Of a stretch of 12,083 bases of DNA, positions 6,527 through 12,083 are shown one piece after another. This DNA comes from Candidatus Caenarcanales bacterium (GTDB taxonomy: Bacteria > Cyanobacteriota > Vampirovibrionia > LMEP-6097), in NCBI GenBank assembly GCA_021299565.1, contig JAJTHA010000225.1, forward strand, positions 1 through 12,083. The letters are read 5' to 3'. The notes below the pieces were generated by a model. The model saw only the letters and a program-made list of their open reading frames with translations. It ran no database searches and had not been told where the DNA came from. Positions within the stretch are counted from its first letter, which is position 1. The number at the start of each line of letters is the position of its first letter. The position numbers were made by a program, and so were the translations under genes.

Positions 6527-6647
6527 TTTTTGTCCCAAGAGGGAAAGTATGGAGCAAGTCCAACGCTGTCCCGCAGCCGTATAGCCGGAATGCCTCTTAA
6601 AGACAAAAAACAACAACAATAGACGTAAGGCGAGGCACTTTATAGTC
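6527..6647 (+). ncRNA. Cobalamin-riboswitch-like RNA, compact class-II type
   Basis: An 8-bp closing helix pairs TTTTTGTC (6527-6534) with GACAAAAA (6602-6609). A second helix pairs AAGAGG (6537-6542) with CCTCTT (6593-6598). Inside are hallmarks of cobalamin riboswitches: AGGGAA, a GGAGCAAGTCC hairpin (TGGA 6550-6553, TCCA 6559-6562), CTGTCCCGCAGCCGTA with a GCTG/CAGC stem (6565-6577), and a B12-box-like AGCCGGAATGCC (6583-6594). The large peripheral arms of class-I switches are absent, as in short class-II, hydroxocobalamin-type forms. A later hairpin (6622-6647) shows a GCGAGG loop that can pair with the CCCGC loop apart from one mismatch. That loop carries a purine-rich, RBS-like AAGGCGAGG (6627-6635), suggesting control of translation. 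The next gene is not a known cobalamin gene. Confidence 0.75.
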
Positions 6648-6674
6648 AACGTATCGACAACTCTTGATAGGGCT

Positions 6675-8129
6675 TTGGCTCTTTATTTGACTGGTTCTAG
6701 TTCAGTAAACTCTTCACGTTCAAATTCAGGAATCAAACTAAATGAGATTTATTCCAAAACCGAATTAGGGGAGATGGAACTTGATGAAAGTAGAGAAAAA
6801 GACTCTTTAAAAATTCATCACAACTTTTCAAAAATCAATACTGATTGGGACAGCCTCAGTGGACAATTTAATAACATAGGTGCTAACGCGCTTGATACTT
6901 GGTTTTCAGCAATTGGTCTGAATCTGAGCAAAAAGCTGGGAGTAGATCCAGGACTTGTGAGTTCGGCGAGTGTTTTGATAACGAAAGCATTACACGAATT
7001 CTTTCCTAATATCATGGTTGATCAAAATTTTTCCATGATGGATATGTCCGGCAGACTATTAAGAAGTCCATTGCATATATTAGATGGAATTTTTTCTAGC
7101 GGAGGAGAATTACTCTCCAAGTCACCACTTGCTAATCTTGGAACTATAATGCTGACAGCATTTGGTCTATCCAAAGCTGAAAAAGGAAAAGATCTAAATG
7201 AACTTCACTATCATAATTTGCACGGAACAATAAGCAGATCACTACTTCATCAATTCGCTTCTCTTAGTGCATCAAGCGCTCAAAAACTTACCAATAAAAT
7301 GCCATTAATATCTGTTTTGCTCGGACTATGTTTGCCCATGTCCAAAGCTATTAAGAATTTTGATATGCCTTGGGACAAGCTTGAAACTGTTCTTGGTCAA
7401 AATTTATTTCATTTTAGTGATGCGCTCTATAGTTCAATCGCTCACAAGCTTATAAGTCCCCTCAAAAAAAATCTAGGAGCAACTGTTGCATTAAGTACCG
7501 CAGGATTAGTTGGACTAAATAATTTATCAACGATAAAAAAATCACTTAATTTAGAGAAAATTTTTGAGACCAAAATACTCAACAATAACTTTCATGGCAG
7601 AGTGCAAAGATCCATTTGGAATTTTGCTGAAAACATTGCTTTTGCATTAGGGGATAGAATCTCTAATTCATCGCTGGGTAGTATCATCTCACCGCTGTAT
7701 TTATTGTTCGCATTTAACAGTACACAAAGCAAAAGCGTTGAGCTCAATACCATTGAAGGCTTCACTCAAAGACTTGGATATGATTTCGCCAACTCTCTGC
7801 TTTCTGGCTTTAGTAATAAAATTTCCGGTTTAATTCCAGCGCCGATTCTTGCTGCAGTTGGACCGAGCTTGGCGAATCTGATTGGAAGCAAGCTTAAAGA
7901 TAGATCTTGTGCTTTCAATACCAGTGATGGCTTAAGACTACGTAATTTTACGCATTTCTTCGATAATTTAGTGACTACTAGTGTTTATAAAACAGCGAAT
8001 AAAATCTTTGAATTAGGTAAGAAAAAAATAGAGCCAGCGTTAACTGGCTCTATTTTAAGTGATGGTCGCTGGTTGAGACCGGATGGTCGTATAGTCAGCA
8101 ATATGGCACTTGGAAAAAATCTCACTTAA
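6675..8129 (+). CDS. Uncharacterised protein of degenerate ~60-residue helical repeats
   Basis: I do not recognise a family. After a polar N-terminus (1-55) the 484 residues split into about six and a half repeats starting near 56, 115, 173, 230, 291, 355 and 415. Each has a polar lead-in, an amphipathic helix with pattern L..F...L....A.KL, then a hydrophobic Gly/Leu/Ala-rich helix. Examples are RSLLHQFASLSASSAQKL, LFHFSDALYSSIAHKL and THFFDNLVTTSVYKTANK. No signal peptide is seen; membrane association through the hydrophobic helices is possible. The start is uncertain. TTG 6675 has only a close AGGG, and the frame is open back to 6585 without ATG, GTG or TTG. An ATA at 6642 follows an RBS-like AAGGCGAGG, and M34 is another option. 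A riboswitch-like RNA lies upstream. The first repeat resembles the C-terminus of the AAA+ ATPase at 8772. Confidence 0.75.
   Translation: MALYLTGSSSVNSSRSNSGIKLNEIYSKTELGEMELDESREKDSLKIHHNFSKINTDWDSLSGQFNNIGANALDTWFSAIGLNLSKKLGVDPGLVSSASVLITKALHEFFPNIMVDQNFSMMDMSGRLLRSPLHILDGIFSSGGELLSKSPLANLGTIMLTAFGLSKAEKGKDLNELHYHNLHGTISRSLLHQFASLSASSAQKLTNKMPLISVLLGLCLPMSKAIKNFDMPWDKLETVLGQNLFHFSDALYSSIAHKLISPLKKNLGATVALSTAGLVGLNNLSTIKKSLNLEKIFETKILNNNFHGRVQRSIWNFAENIAFALGDRISNSSLGSIISPLYLLFAFNSTQSKSVELNTIEGFTQRLGYDFANSLLSGFSNKISGLIPAPILAAVGPSLANLIGSKLKDRSCAFNTSDGLRLRNFTHFFDNLVTTSVYKTANKIFELGKKKIEPALTGSILSDGRWLRPDGRIVSNMALGKNLT
8025..8056 (-). terminator. Intrinsic terminator for the coiled-coil gene, inside the convergent gene
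   Basis: A perfect 13-bp stem (AAAATAGAGCCAG, six-base loop, CTGGCTCTATTTT) is followed on the minus strand by a run of seven T (complement of 8022-8028). It lies about 75 bases past the stop of the minus-strand gene at 8132. On the plus strand only four T follow the stem, and the hairpin falls within the last codons of the repeat protein, so strong plus-strand termination would remove that gene's stop codon. Confidence 0.75.
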
Positions 8130-8131
8130 AT

Positions 8132-8659
8132 TTATTTTTTTGAGATTTTGTCGATTTTATTTTTTTTGTTTTGCAAGTTTGCAACTCTATTTTGCTTGTT
8201 TGTGATTCTTTGCTCAGTAGCTTGAATCTGTTGTTGCAATTCGATTTTACGTTGAGAAACTTTTTGCAACTGGTTTCCTAATTTTTCCAATTTAGCTTCT
8301 TCTTTGTTAGAACGGATTTGAGCTAGCTTTGCATTGATTGCTTTTTCTTGCGCCGTTACATCTGTAGCCATTTCATTTTTTAGTTTTTGAAGATTTGCTT
8401 TTTCTTTTGTAATTTCTTCTTTTTTCTCGTTAAGCTGAGCTACTAAATCCTCTAATTCATTATCGGTGTTAGTTTTTTTAGAAACTTTATGCTTGTCATG
8501 GTCATGATCTTCGTCATCTTCATGCTTATTTACTTTGTTGTTTTGCTTTGAAGCATTGACATTAGCTTTTGACTTTGTCTGTGAAACAGGCTGCGGTGTT
8601 ACTGCTGCCACGGATTGCATAAAAGCGATTAAAGTGATTATTGTTAATAGATTTTTCAT
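8132..8659 (-). CDS. Secreted coiled-coil protein with His/Asp-rich linker
   Basis: No family is recognised. ATG 8659 is chosen because AAGGAG lies six bases upstream and a Sec signal peptide (residues 1-19, ending VAA) starts there; the longer open frame to 8716 adds 19 residues before the signal peptide. The 175-residue protein has a polar linker with HEDDEDHDHDKHK at about 46-58, a candidate metal-binding or charge-rich spacer. A long coiled coil follows (about 67-173), rich in Lys, Glu and Gln, ending in basic residues. It is probably periplasmic or cell-surface; function unknown. It sits on the opposite strand between the helical-repeat gene, whose stop is two bases away, and the AAA+ gene, with which it shares a divergent promoter region. 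Confidence 0.85.
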   Translation of the reverse strand: MKNLLTIITLIAFMQSVAAVTPQPVSQTKSKANVNASKQNNKVNKHEDDEDHDHDKHKVSKKTNTDNELEDLVAQLNEKKEEITKEKANLQKLKNEMATDVTAQEKAINAKLAQIRSNKEEAKLEKLGNQLQKVSQRKIELQQQIQATEQRITNKQNRVANLQNKKNKIDKISKK

Positions 8660-8684
8660 TGAGTTCTCCTTAGTTAGAATAAAC

Positions 8685-8693
8685 ATTCTATCA
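8685..8693 (-). promoter_or_regulatory. Extended -10 promoter for the coiled-coil gene
   Basis: On the minus strand TGATAGAAT gives an extended -10 (TG, one base, TAGAAT). It lies about 25 bases before the ATG at 8659, leaving room for a short leader with the AAGGAG ribosome-binding site. No clear -35 is seen, as is normal for extended -10 promoters. Confidence 0.5.
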
Positions 8694-8709
8694 AGAGCCG
8701 CGCGATTAT

Positions 8710-8738
8710 TTCGCAATACATACGTAATGCGCTATAAT
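8710..8738 (+). promoter_or_regulatory. Promoter for the AAA+ ATPase gene
   Basis: TTCGCA (8710-8715), a 17-base spacer and a perfect TATAAT (8733-8738) form a sigma-70-type promoter. The expected transcript start near 8745 leaves a ~27-base leader containing AAGGA (8756-8760), eleven bases before ATG 8772, a rather long spacing that may weaken translation. Confidence 0.6.
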
Positions 8739-8771
8739 AAATTATGGGAGTTAATAAGGATTTCTTAAGAA

Positions 8772-10931
8772 ATGCAGGGAGCAAACTCAATACCTATTGG
8801 CGAAATTCTCAAGCGCGGCCTTAGTATCGTCAAAGCTGGGGCTGGTCAGTCTATGTTTCAGCAGGTAGTCGGATCATTGGCTTTACCAGTTGGAGATGAT
8901 TTACACAGGCGCGAAATGTCCCTACTTGAAGATGATGCTGAAGATCCTAAAGCAAAATATCGTAATGAAAAGTTTCCTCAAAAAGCAATAAGACTTTTCA
9001 AAGAAAATTTTGCTTATGGTGATTTGATCACTCTTGCCGGGATTGCTTTTCTGCAAGTTAGCAAAACGTTTATCAATCCCAATAAAGAACCAGGTTTTGT
9101 AGAACGCTGGCTCAAGAACATCGGACTAATTGCTACTCTAGGAGGCTCATCAAGCGCCATCATAGGAAGGATGCAAGGTTGGCACAGGCAAGTTGCTTTG
9201 GGAGAAGAATACGTCAACGCCGAACTGAATAGAGCAGAAAGGCACGGACGCAAAATTTTCACAGAGTACAAGCCAGCAGAAATTCAAGATTTAATTACTA
9301 AAGCCAAAAAATTAGATCGTGTTTTAGTTTACGAACCAGGAATTCATGATTCAGTTCATGAACGATATGCAAAAAATTATCAAGAAGGTCAAATCGGCGG
9401 ACTATTTGACGGTAAACCTGGAACAGGAAAAACCGATGGCGTCAGATTAATTATGGGCAAATGGGCGAGAAGGCTCATAAATAACGGAGAAGAGCCGATA
9501 ATTGCCGAACTCAATCTTGCTAATTTTGACGAGTATCTCAAAGAAAAAAGTCAAAAACAAAGTCAAGCAATGGCTTTGATTGAAGCAGGCGTTGATTTGA
9601 AACTAACTGAAGTAAGTTCTTTTGCCGCTAATCAAGGGATTATGGTTTTGGAATTATTAATTAGAAAAATTCAAAATCTTGTAAAAGAAGTTAATGTGCA
9701 CAATCAAAAACCTGGCGTCAAAAAACGGGGCTTGGTGATTTTTATAGATGAATTTGAAAAAGCCTTTGACGCGAGAACCCTAAAAGGCTGTGATAGACGC
9801 AGACTTAAGCACCTGCTATTGCAGTTCAACGAATTATTTGTCAAACAAAATATTTTACTCACAAGTAATAGAACTCTAGAACAAATTCGTGATGATATCA
9901 AAGAACACCTTTATGTCAACGAGCAAGATGACGGTTCGGAAATCATAGTACCTTTCTATGACAGAATGGCGTCAAAAAATCGCATCAAAGTAGAAGAGCC
10001 TGGCAAACAAGAGCAAGCATTAATAGTTGCAGGAAGAATTTTACAAGATTATCCTGGGCTAGTTGAACTCAAGGATTTTGGGCTGGAGTCTTTCAATTCA
10101 AGTGGACATTTTGATCTTGATAGAAAAACTCTTGCTGACGCTATTTCAGATCAATTGGGTCCAGTTCTAAGGCACAAAATGAATGGTCGAGCTTTAACTT
10201 ATGCCTGTGATGATTTGCAGTCACTGCTGCTCGGCAAAGCAAGAGAGCTTAGATTGACTCAAAATCTCAAAATGACAGATGAAGAATGGGATAAACTCGG
10301 CGCTGAAGACAAAATTAAAATCACTGGTGCCAAAATAAATCGAGCAATGTTAATTCAAACTCTTGAAATGAAGGGTAGCAGCATGTATAAAACACCAGCC
10401 GAAAACGACTATGGCATGGCAGAATCAATTATAGATGCACATCTAGCCAAATCAGGAAAAGAAATTAGATCCAATCCAAAAATCAAAACTAATACTGGTT
10501 ATGATTTAGATGCTTTATTAAATGCTTGCTATAAAAAAGAATCTAGAACAGATAGAGATATTTATACTAGTAATGAAACTATCATTGTCAATGATAGAAA
10601 GTTTTTGCATTACATCACTAAACATAAAGCAGATTTGCATTCAAAAATTTCTGAACCTTCTTATACAATTAGTTTTGCTGAAACACCAAGCAATACCAAA
10701 GAAGGAAGAATTCCTTTTGACGATTTTCACCATACTGGCAAAATAACTCAAGAAACATTGAAAGCGATATTAAGACCTTCAATGAAAAAAGTTTTTGAGA
10801 ATCCATTTACCAAAATCATTGATGAAGTTGTGAGCGGCATCGGAAAAGAATTGGAGACTAGCTTGAGCAATCTAGATCCTCATCTTGTGTCTGCGGCTGC
10901 ACAAGGAGCACTGAGCGCTTTAGCTTCTTAA
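8772..10931 (+). CDS. Membrane-associated AAA+ ATPase, family not recognised
   Basis: The 719-residue protein has two hydrophobic segments near the N-terminus (about 82-100 and 113-136), likely membrane anchors or a hairpin. A single AAA+ module spans about 180-490. Walker A is GKPGTGKT (214-221, Lys220) and Walker B is LVIFIDEFEK (321-330, Asp326/Glu327). Sensor 1 is probably Asn366 in ILLTSNRT, arginine-finger candidates lie in YDRMASKNR (396-404), and a sensor-2-like Arg473 is in NGRAL. No protease, Lon or helicase motif follows. The remaining ~230 residues are unrecognised; the last ~35 (684-717) resemble residues 74-106 of the helical-repeat protein at 6675. It probably remodels a protein partner at a membrane, and that repeat protein is the obvious candidate (inference). 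The ATG follows an in-frame stop, so no longer start is possible. It has its own promoter. Confidence 0.85.
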   Translation: MQGANSIPIGEILKRGLSIVKAGAGQSMFQQVVGSLALPVGDDLHRREMSLLEDDAEDPKAKYRNEKFPQKAIRLFKENFAYGDLITLAGIAFLQVSKTFINPNKEPGFVERWLKNIGLIATLGGSSSAIIGRMQGWHRQVALGEEYVNAELNRAERHGRKIFTEYKPAEIQDLITKAKKLDRVLVYEPGIHDSVHERYAKNYQEGQIGGLFDGKPGTGKTDGVRLIMGKWARRLINNGEEPIIAELNLANFDEYLKEKSQKQSQAMALIEAGVDLKLTEVSSFAANQGIMVLELLIRKIQNLVKEVNVHNQKPGVKKRGLVIFIDEFEKAFDARTLKGCDRRRLKHLLLQFNELFVKQNILLTSNRTLEQIRDDIKEHLYVNEQDDGSEIIVPFYDRMASKNRIKVEEPGKQEQALIVAGRILQDYPGLVELKDFGLESFNSSGHFDLDRKTLADAISDQLGPVLRHKMNGRALTYACDDLQSLLLGKARELRLTQNLKMTDEEWDKLGAEDKIKITGAKINRAMLIQTLEMKGSSMYKTPAENDYGMAESIIDAHLAKSGKEIRSNPKIKTNTGYDLDALLNACYKKESRTDRDIYTSNETIIVNDRKFLHYITKHKADLHSKISEPSYTISFAETPSNTKEGRIPFDDFHHTGKITQETLKAILRPSMKKVFENPFTKIIDEVVSGIGKELETSLSNLDPHLVSAAAQGALSALAS

Positions 10932-10944
10932 AAAAATATCATTA

Positions 10945-10999
10945 TTGCTTTTCTGTTTTTTGCCGACTATACCCTTAGATAAATACCCCTAGTGGTATT
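10945..10999 (+). promoter_or_regulatory. Promoter with palindromic operator-like site
   Basis: TTGCTT (10945-10950), 17 bases and TATACC (10968-10973) form a weak promoter. Directly after it lies an 18-base near-perfect palindrome, AATACCCCTAGTGGTATT (10982-10999), with one mismatched pair. Its left half repeats the promoter's own TATACCCTTAG. Position at the transcript start suggests a repressor operator. The ATACCCC...GGTAT look resembles operators of CsoR-type copper repressors; that resemblance is from memory and tentative. Confidence 0.45.
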
Positions 11000-11033
11000 C
11001 ATTCAAGGGCAATAGAAATTTAAGGAGAAGGAA

Positions 11034-11432
11034 ATGAGAAAAATTCTTGTAGCGTGCGCTATGGCTGTAAGCCTAATGGCATTGGATGCCAAAGCTAAAT
11101 TATCTTTGGATAGTGTTGTGTTTAGTGAGACTGAAAGCTGCTTTACTATTGAAGGTGAGCCTACTGTAAGCATGTGTTTAACTGGAGAGCCTGGCAAAGT
11201 TGCTGATAATAAGGTTTTGATGGGATTGATCAAATATGGTTCTAAGAAATTGATTAAAGATTATCAGAAAGAGGCTGTGAAGAATTTTGGGGCGGTAGTT
11301 GAAATTTCTGAGGAAGATCCACCAAAACCAAAAACAACAACTTGTACTTATTACGATTGGATACCAGATTGTGATGCAGAAGGACTAGGAAGAAGTTTTT
11401 GCGAAGTATATCCATCAGATCCTCATTGCTAA
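11034..11432 (+). CDS. Small secreted cysteine-rich protein of unknown function
   Basis: No family is recognised. The 132-residue protein has a Sec signal peptide (residues 1-21, ending AKA). The mature part has six cysteines (36, 48, 104, 113, 123, 132): one pair near the N-terminus and four in the last 30 residues (CTYYDWIPDC ... FCEVYPSDPHC). They would suit three disulfides outside the cytoplasm. A Pro/Lys/Thr-rich linker (about 95-103) separates the two parts. AAGGAG six bases upstream fixes the ATG. An operator-like palindrome precedes it, so expression may respond to a signal. A shared terminator separates it from the convergent Tat-signal gene. It could be a toxin-like, adhesive or metal-related peptide; the sequence does not decide. 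Confidence 0.8.
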   Translation: MRKILVACAMAVSLMALDAKAKLSLDSVVFSETESCFTIEGEPTVSMCLTGEPGKVADNKVLMGLIKYGSKKLIKDYQKEAVKNFGAVVEISEEDPPKPKTTTCTYYDWIPDCDAEGLGRSFCEVYPSDPHC

Positions 11433-11445
11433 TAAATCTTCAAAA

Positions 11446-11491
11446 TAGGAACTGTTTGTCTTTCAATTGAGTCATGCAGTTCCTAAGTTTT
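11446..11491. terminator. Long-loop hairpin terminator shared by convergent genes
   Basis: TAGGAACTG (11446-11454) and CAGTTCCTA (11477-11485) form a 9-bp stem with a 22-base loop. TAAGTTTTTAA follows, giving a modest T-run on the plus strand. The stop codon of the minus-strand gene (11472-11474) lies inside the loop. The large loop lowers confidence. Confidence 0.5.
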
Positions 11492-12062
11492 TAATTAACA
11501 TCAAGTTATTCTTTGCAGCTTCCACCATACTAGAATAGAAAAAATCTTTCCAATCGGAAATATTTAAATCAATAGCTTCACTTACAAATTTCCTCAAAAT
11601 AGATGCACTACAGGATACAGTTTTATTAGTTAAAATCAAACTATATTTAGATGATCGTAATTGAGGATTAGCTTGTTGTATCGCATAAACACTAACATTA
11701 TGAGAATTTTCCTCCAAAAATCTAAATAGAGATTGTTGAAAAGCATCAACTAGAAACATCTCACTCGAATTAATACTTTCCGGTACCTTGCCTTTTGGTG
11801 TTGGAGGAATATTAAATTCAGGGTTGGACAAAACTTGCTTTAAATCATCTGTTGATGGTGTATTAAGGGCTTTACTAAGTTCATAACTTCCTCCCACAAC
11901 GCCAATAATCCCCGCAGCACCAGCCCCCTTAAGAAGATTTCTGCGGCTCATTAATCCACCCATTCTCTCATAAGCATCTTTCGCCAAAGTCTTCAAACCA
12001 TCTTCCCCAAGCTTAGTTTGATCAGCCTCACCAGATTGTACCAATCTGATTTTATGTCTCAA
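11472..12062 (-). CDS. Tat-signal protein of unknown function, start uncertain
   Basis: A twin-arginine signal, SRRNLLK, is followed by an Ala/Gly-rich hydrophobic stretch (AGAAGIIGVVGG), so the protein is probably exported folded by the Tat pathway. The remaining ~130 residues are unrecognised, with no cofactor motif; one cysteine occurs in TVSCSAS. The start is unsettled. ATG 11951 places the Tat motif at residues 2-8 as usual (159 residues). ATG 11963 is next, and TTG 12062 gives 196 residues. The frame also stays open to the window edge, so the gene may begin outside. The longer N-terminus (for example LKTLAKDAYERMGG) reads like real coding sequence, which would make an unusually long Tat n-region. 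No strong Shine-Dalgarno precedes any of these starts. Confidence 0.7.
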   Translation of the reverse strand: MRHKIRLVQSGEADQTKLGEDGLKTLAKDAYERMGGLMSRRNLLKGAGAAGIIGVVGGSYELSKALNTPSTDDLKQVLSNPEFNIPPTPKGKVPESINSSEMFLVDAFQQSLFRFLEENSHNVSVYAIQQANPQLRSSKYSLILTNKTVSCSASILRKFVSEAIDLNISDWKDFFYSSMVEAAKNNLMLIKNLGTA

Positions 12063-12083
12063 AATCGATCTAAACCTATCTGC

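Noticed and set aside
6590..6622. Ten-codon ATG frame downstream of the riboswitch core
   Set aside because: The ATG is part of the B12-box-like GGAATGCC; the peptide is Lys/Gln low complexity and no RBS precedes it.
6389..6649. 86-codon minus-strand open frame
   Set aside because: It runs across the palindromic element and the riboswitch-like RNA; its peptide is what the repeat would encode by chance and has no RBS.
8744..8824. 26-codon ATG frame five bases after TATAAT, overlapping the AAA+ start in another frame
   Set aside because: It could be a leaderless upstream ORF, but there is no conservation evidence and the transcript start would probably fall at or after its ATG.

Overview
The window is AT-rich bacterial chromosome from a diderm. 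It encodes an RlpA-type cell-wall protein, four Sec signal peptides ending in AxA sites, a twin-arginine signal and a membrane-anchored SIMPL protein. I could not name the lineage. The AT bias, many orphan secreted proteins, leaderless starts mixed with Shine-Dalgarno starts and palindromic intergenic elements suit a poorly sampled group (Melainabacteria/Margulisbacteria-like lineages are one possibility, inference only). There is no phage integration, IS transposase, CRISPR, rRNA or tRNA.

Left (1-3250, minus strand): two tandem paralogous secreted fibre-like proteins. Their first ~45 mature residues are nearly identical and they carry tail-fibre-type repeats. The downstream gene starts at a TTG overlapping the upstream stop and runs off the left edge.

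Middle (3321-6369): housekeeping and envelope genes. These are an OsmC-family protein, an acidic secreted orphan, an RlpA-like double-psi beta-barrel protein, the tRNA methyltransferase TrmH and a SIMPL-domain protein. Several have a -10-like box 6-8 bases before an ATG and no Shine-Dalgarno, so they look leaderless. Palindromic elements lie at 3784-3871, 5497-5617 and 6404-6499; the first and third share one architecture.

Right (6527-12083): a compact cobalamin-riboswitch-like RNA (6527-6647) precedes a 484-residue protein built of six to seven degenerate ~60-residue helical repeats. A convergent secreted coiled-coil gene follows, then a 719-residue AAA+ ATPase whose last ~35 residues resemble the first repeat of the 484-residue protein. 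That similarity suggests the two proteins form a functional pair, and this is the best candidate here for an undescribed system. The window ends with a small cysteine-rich secreted protein behind a palindromic operator-like site and a convergent Tat-signal protein.
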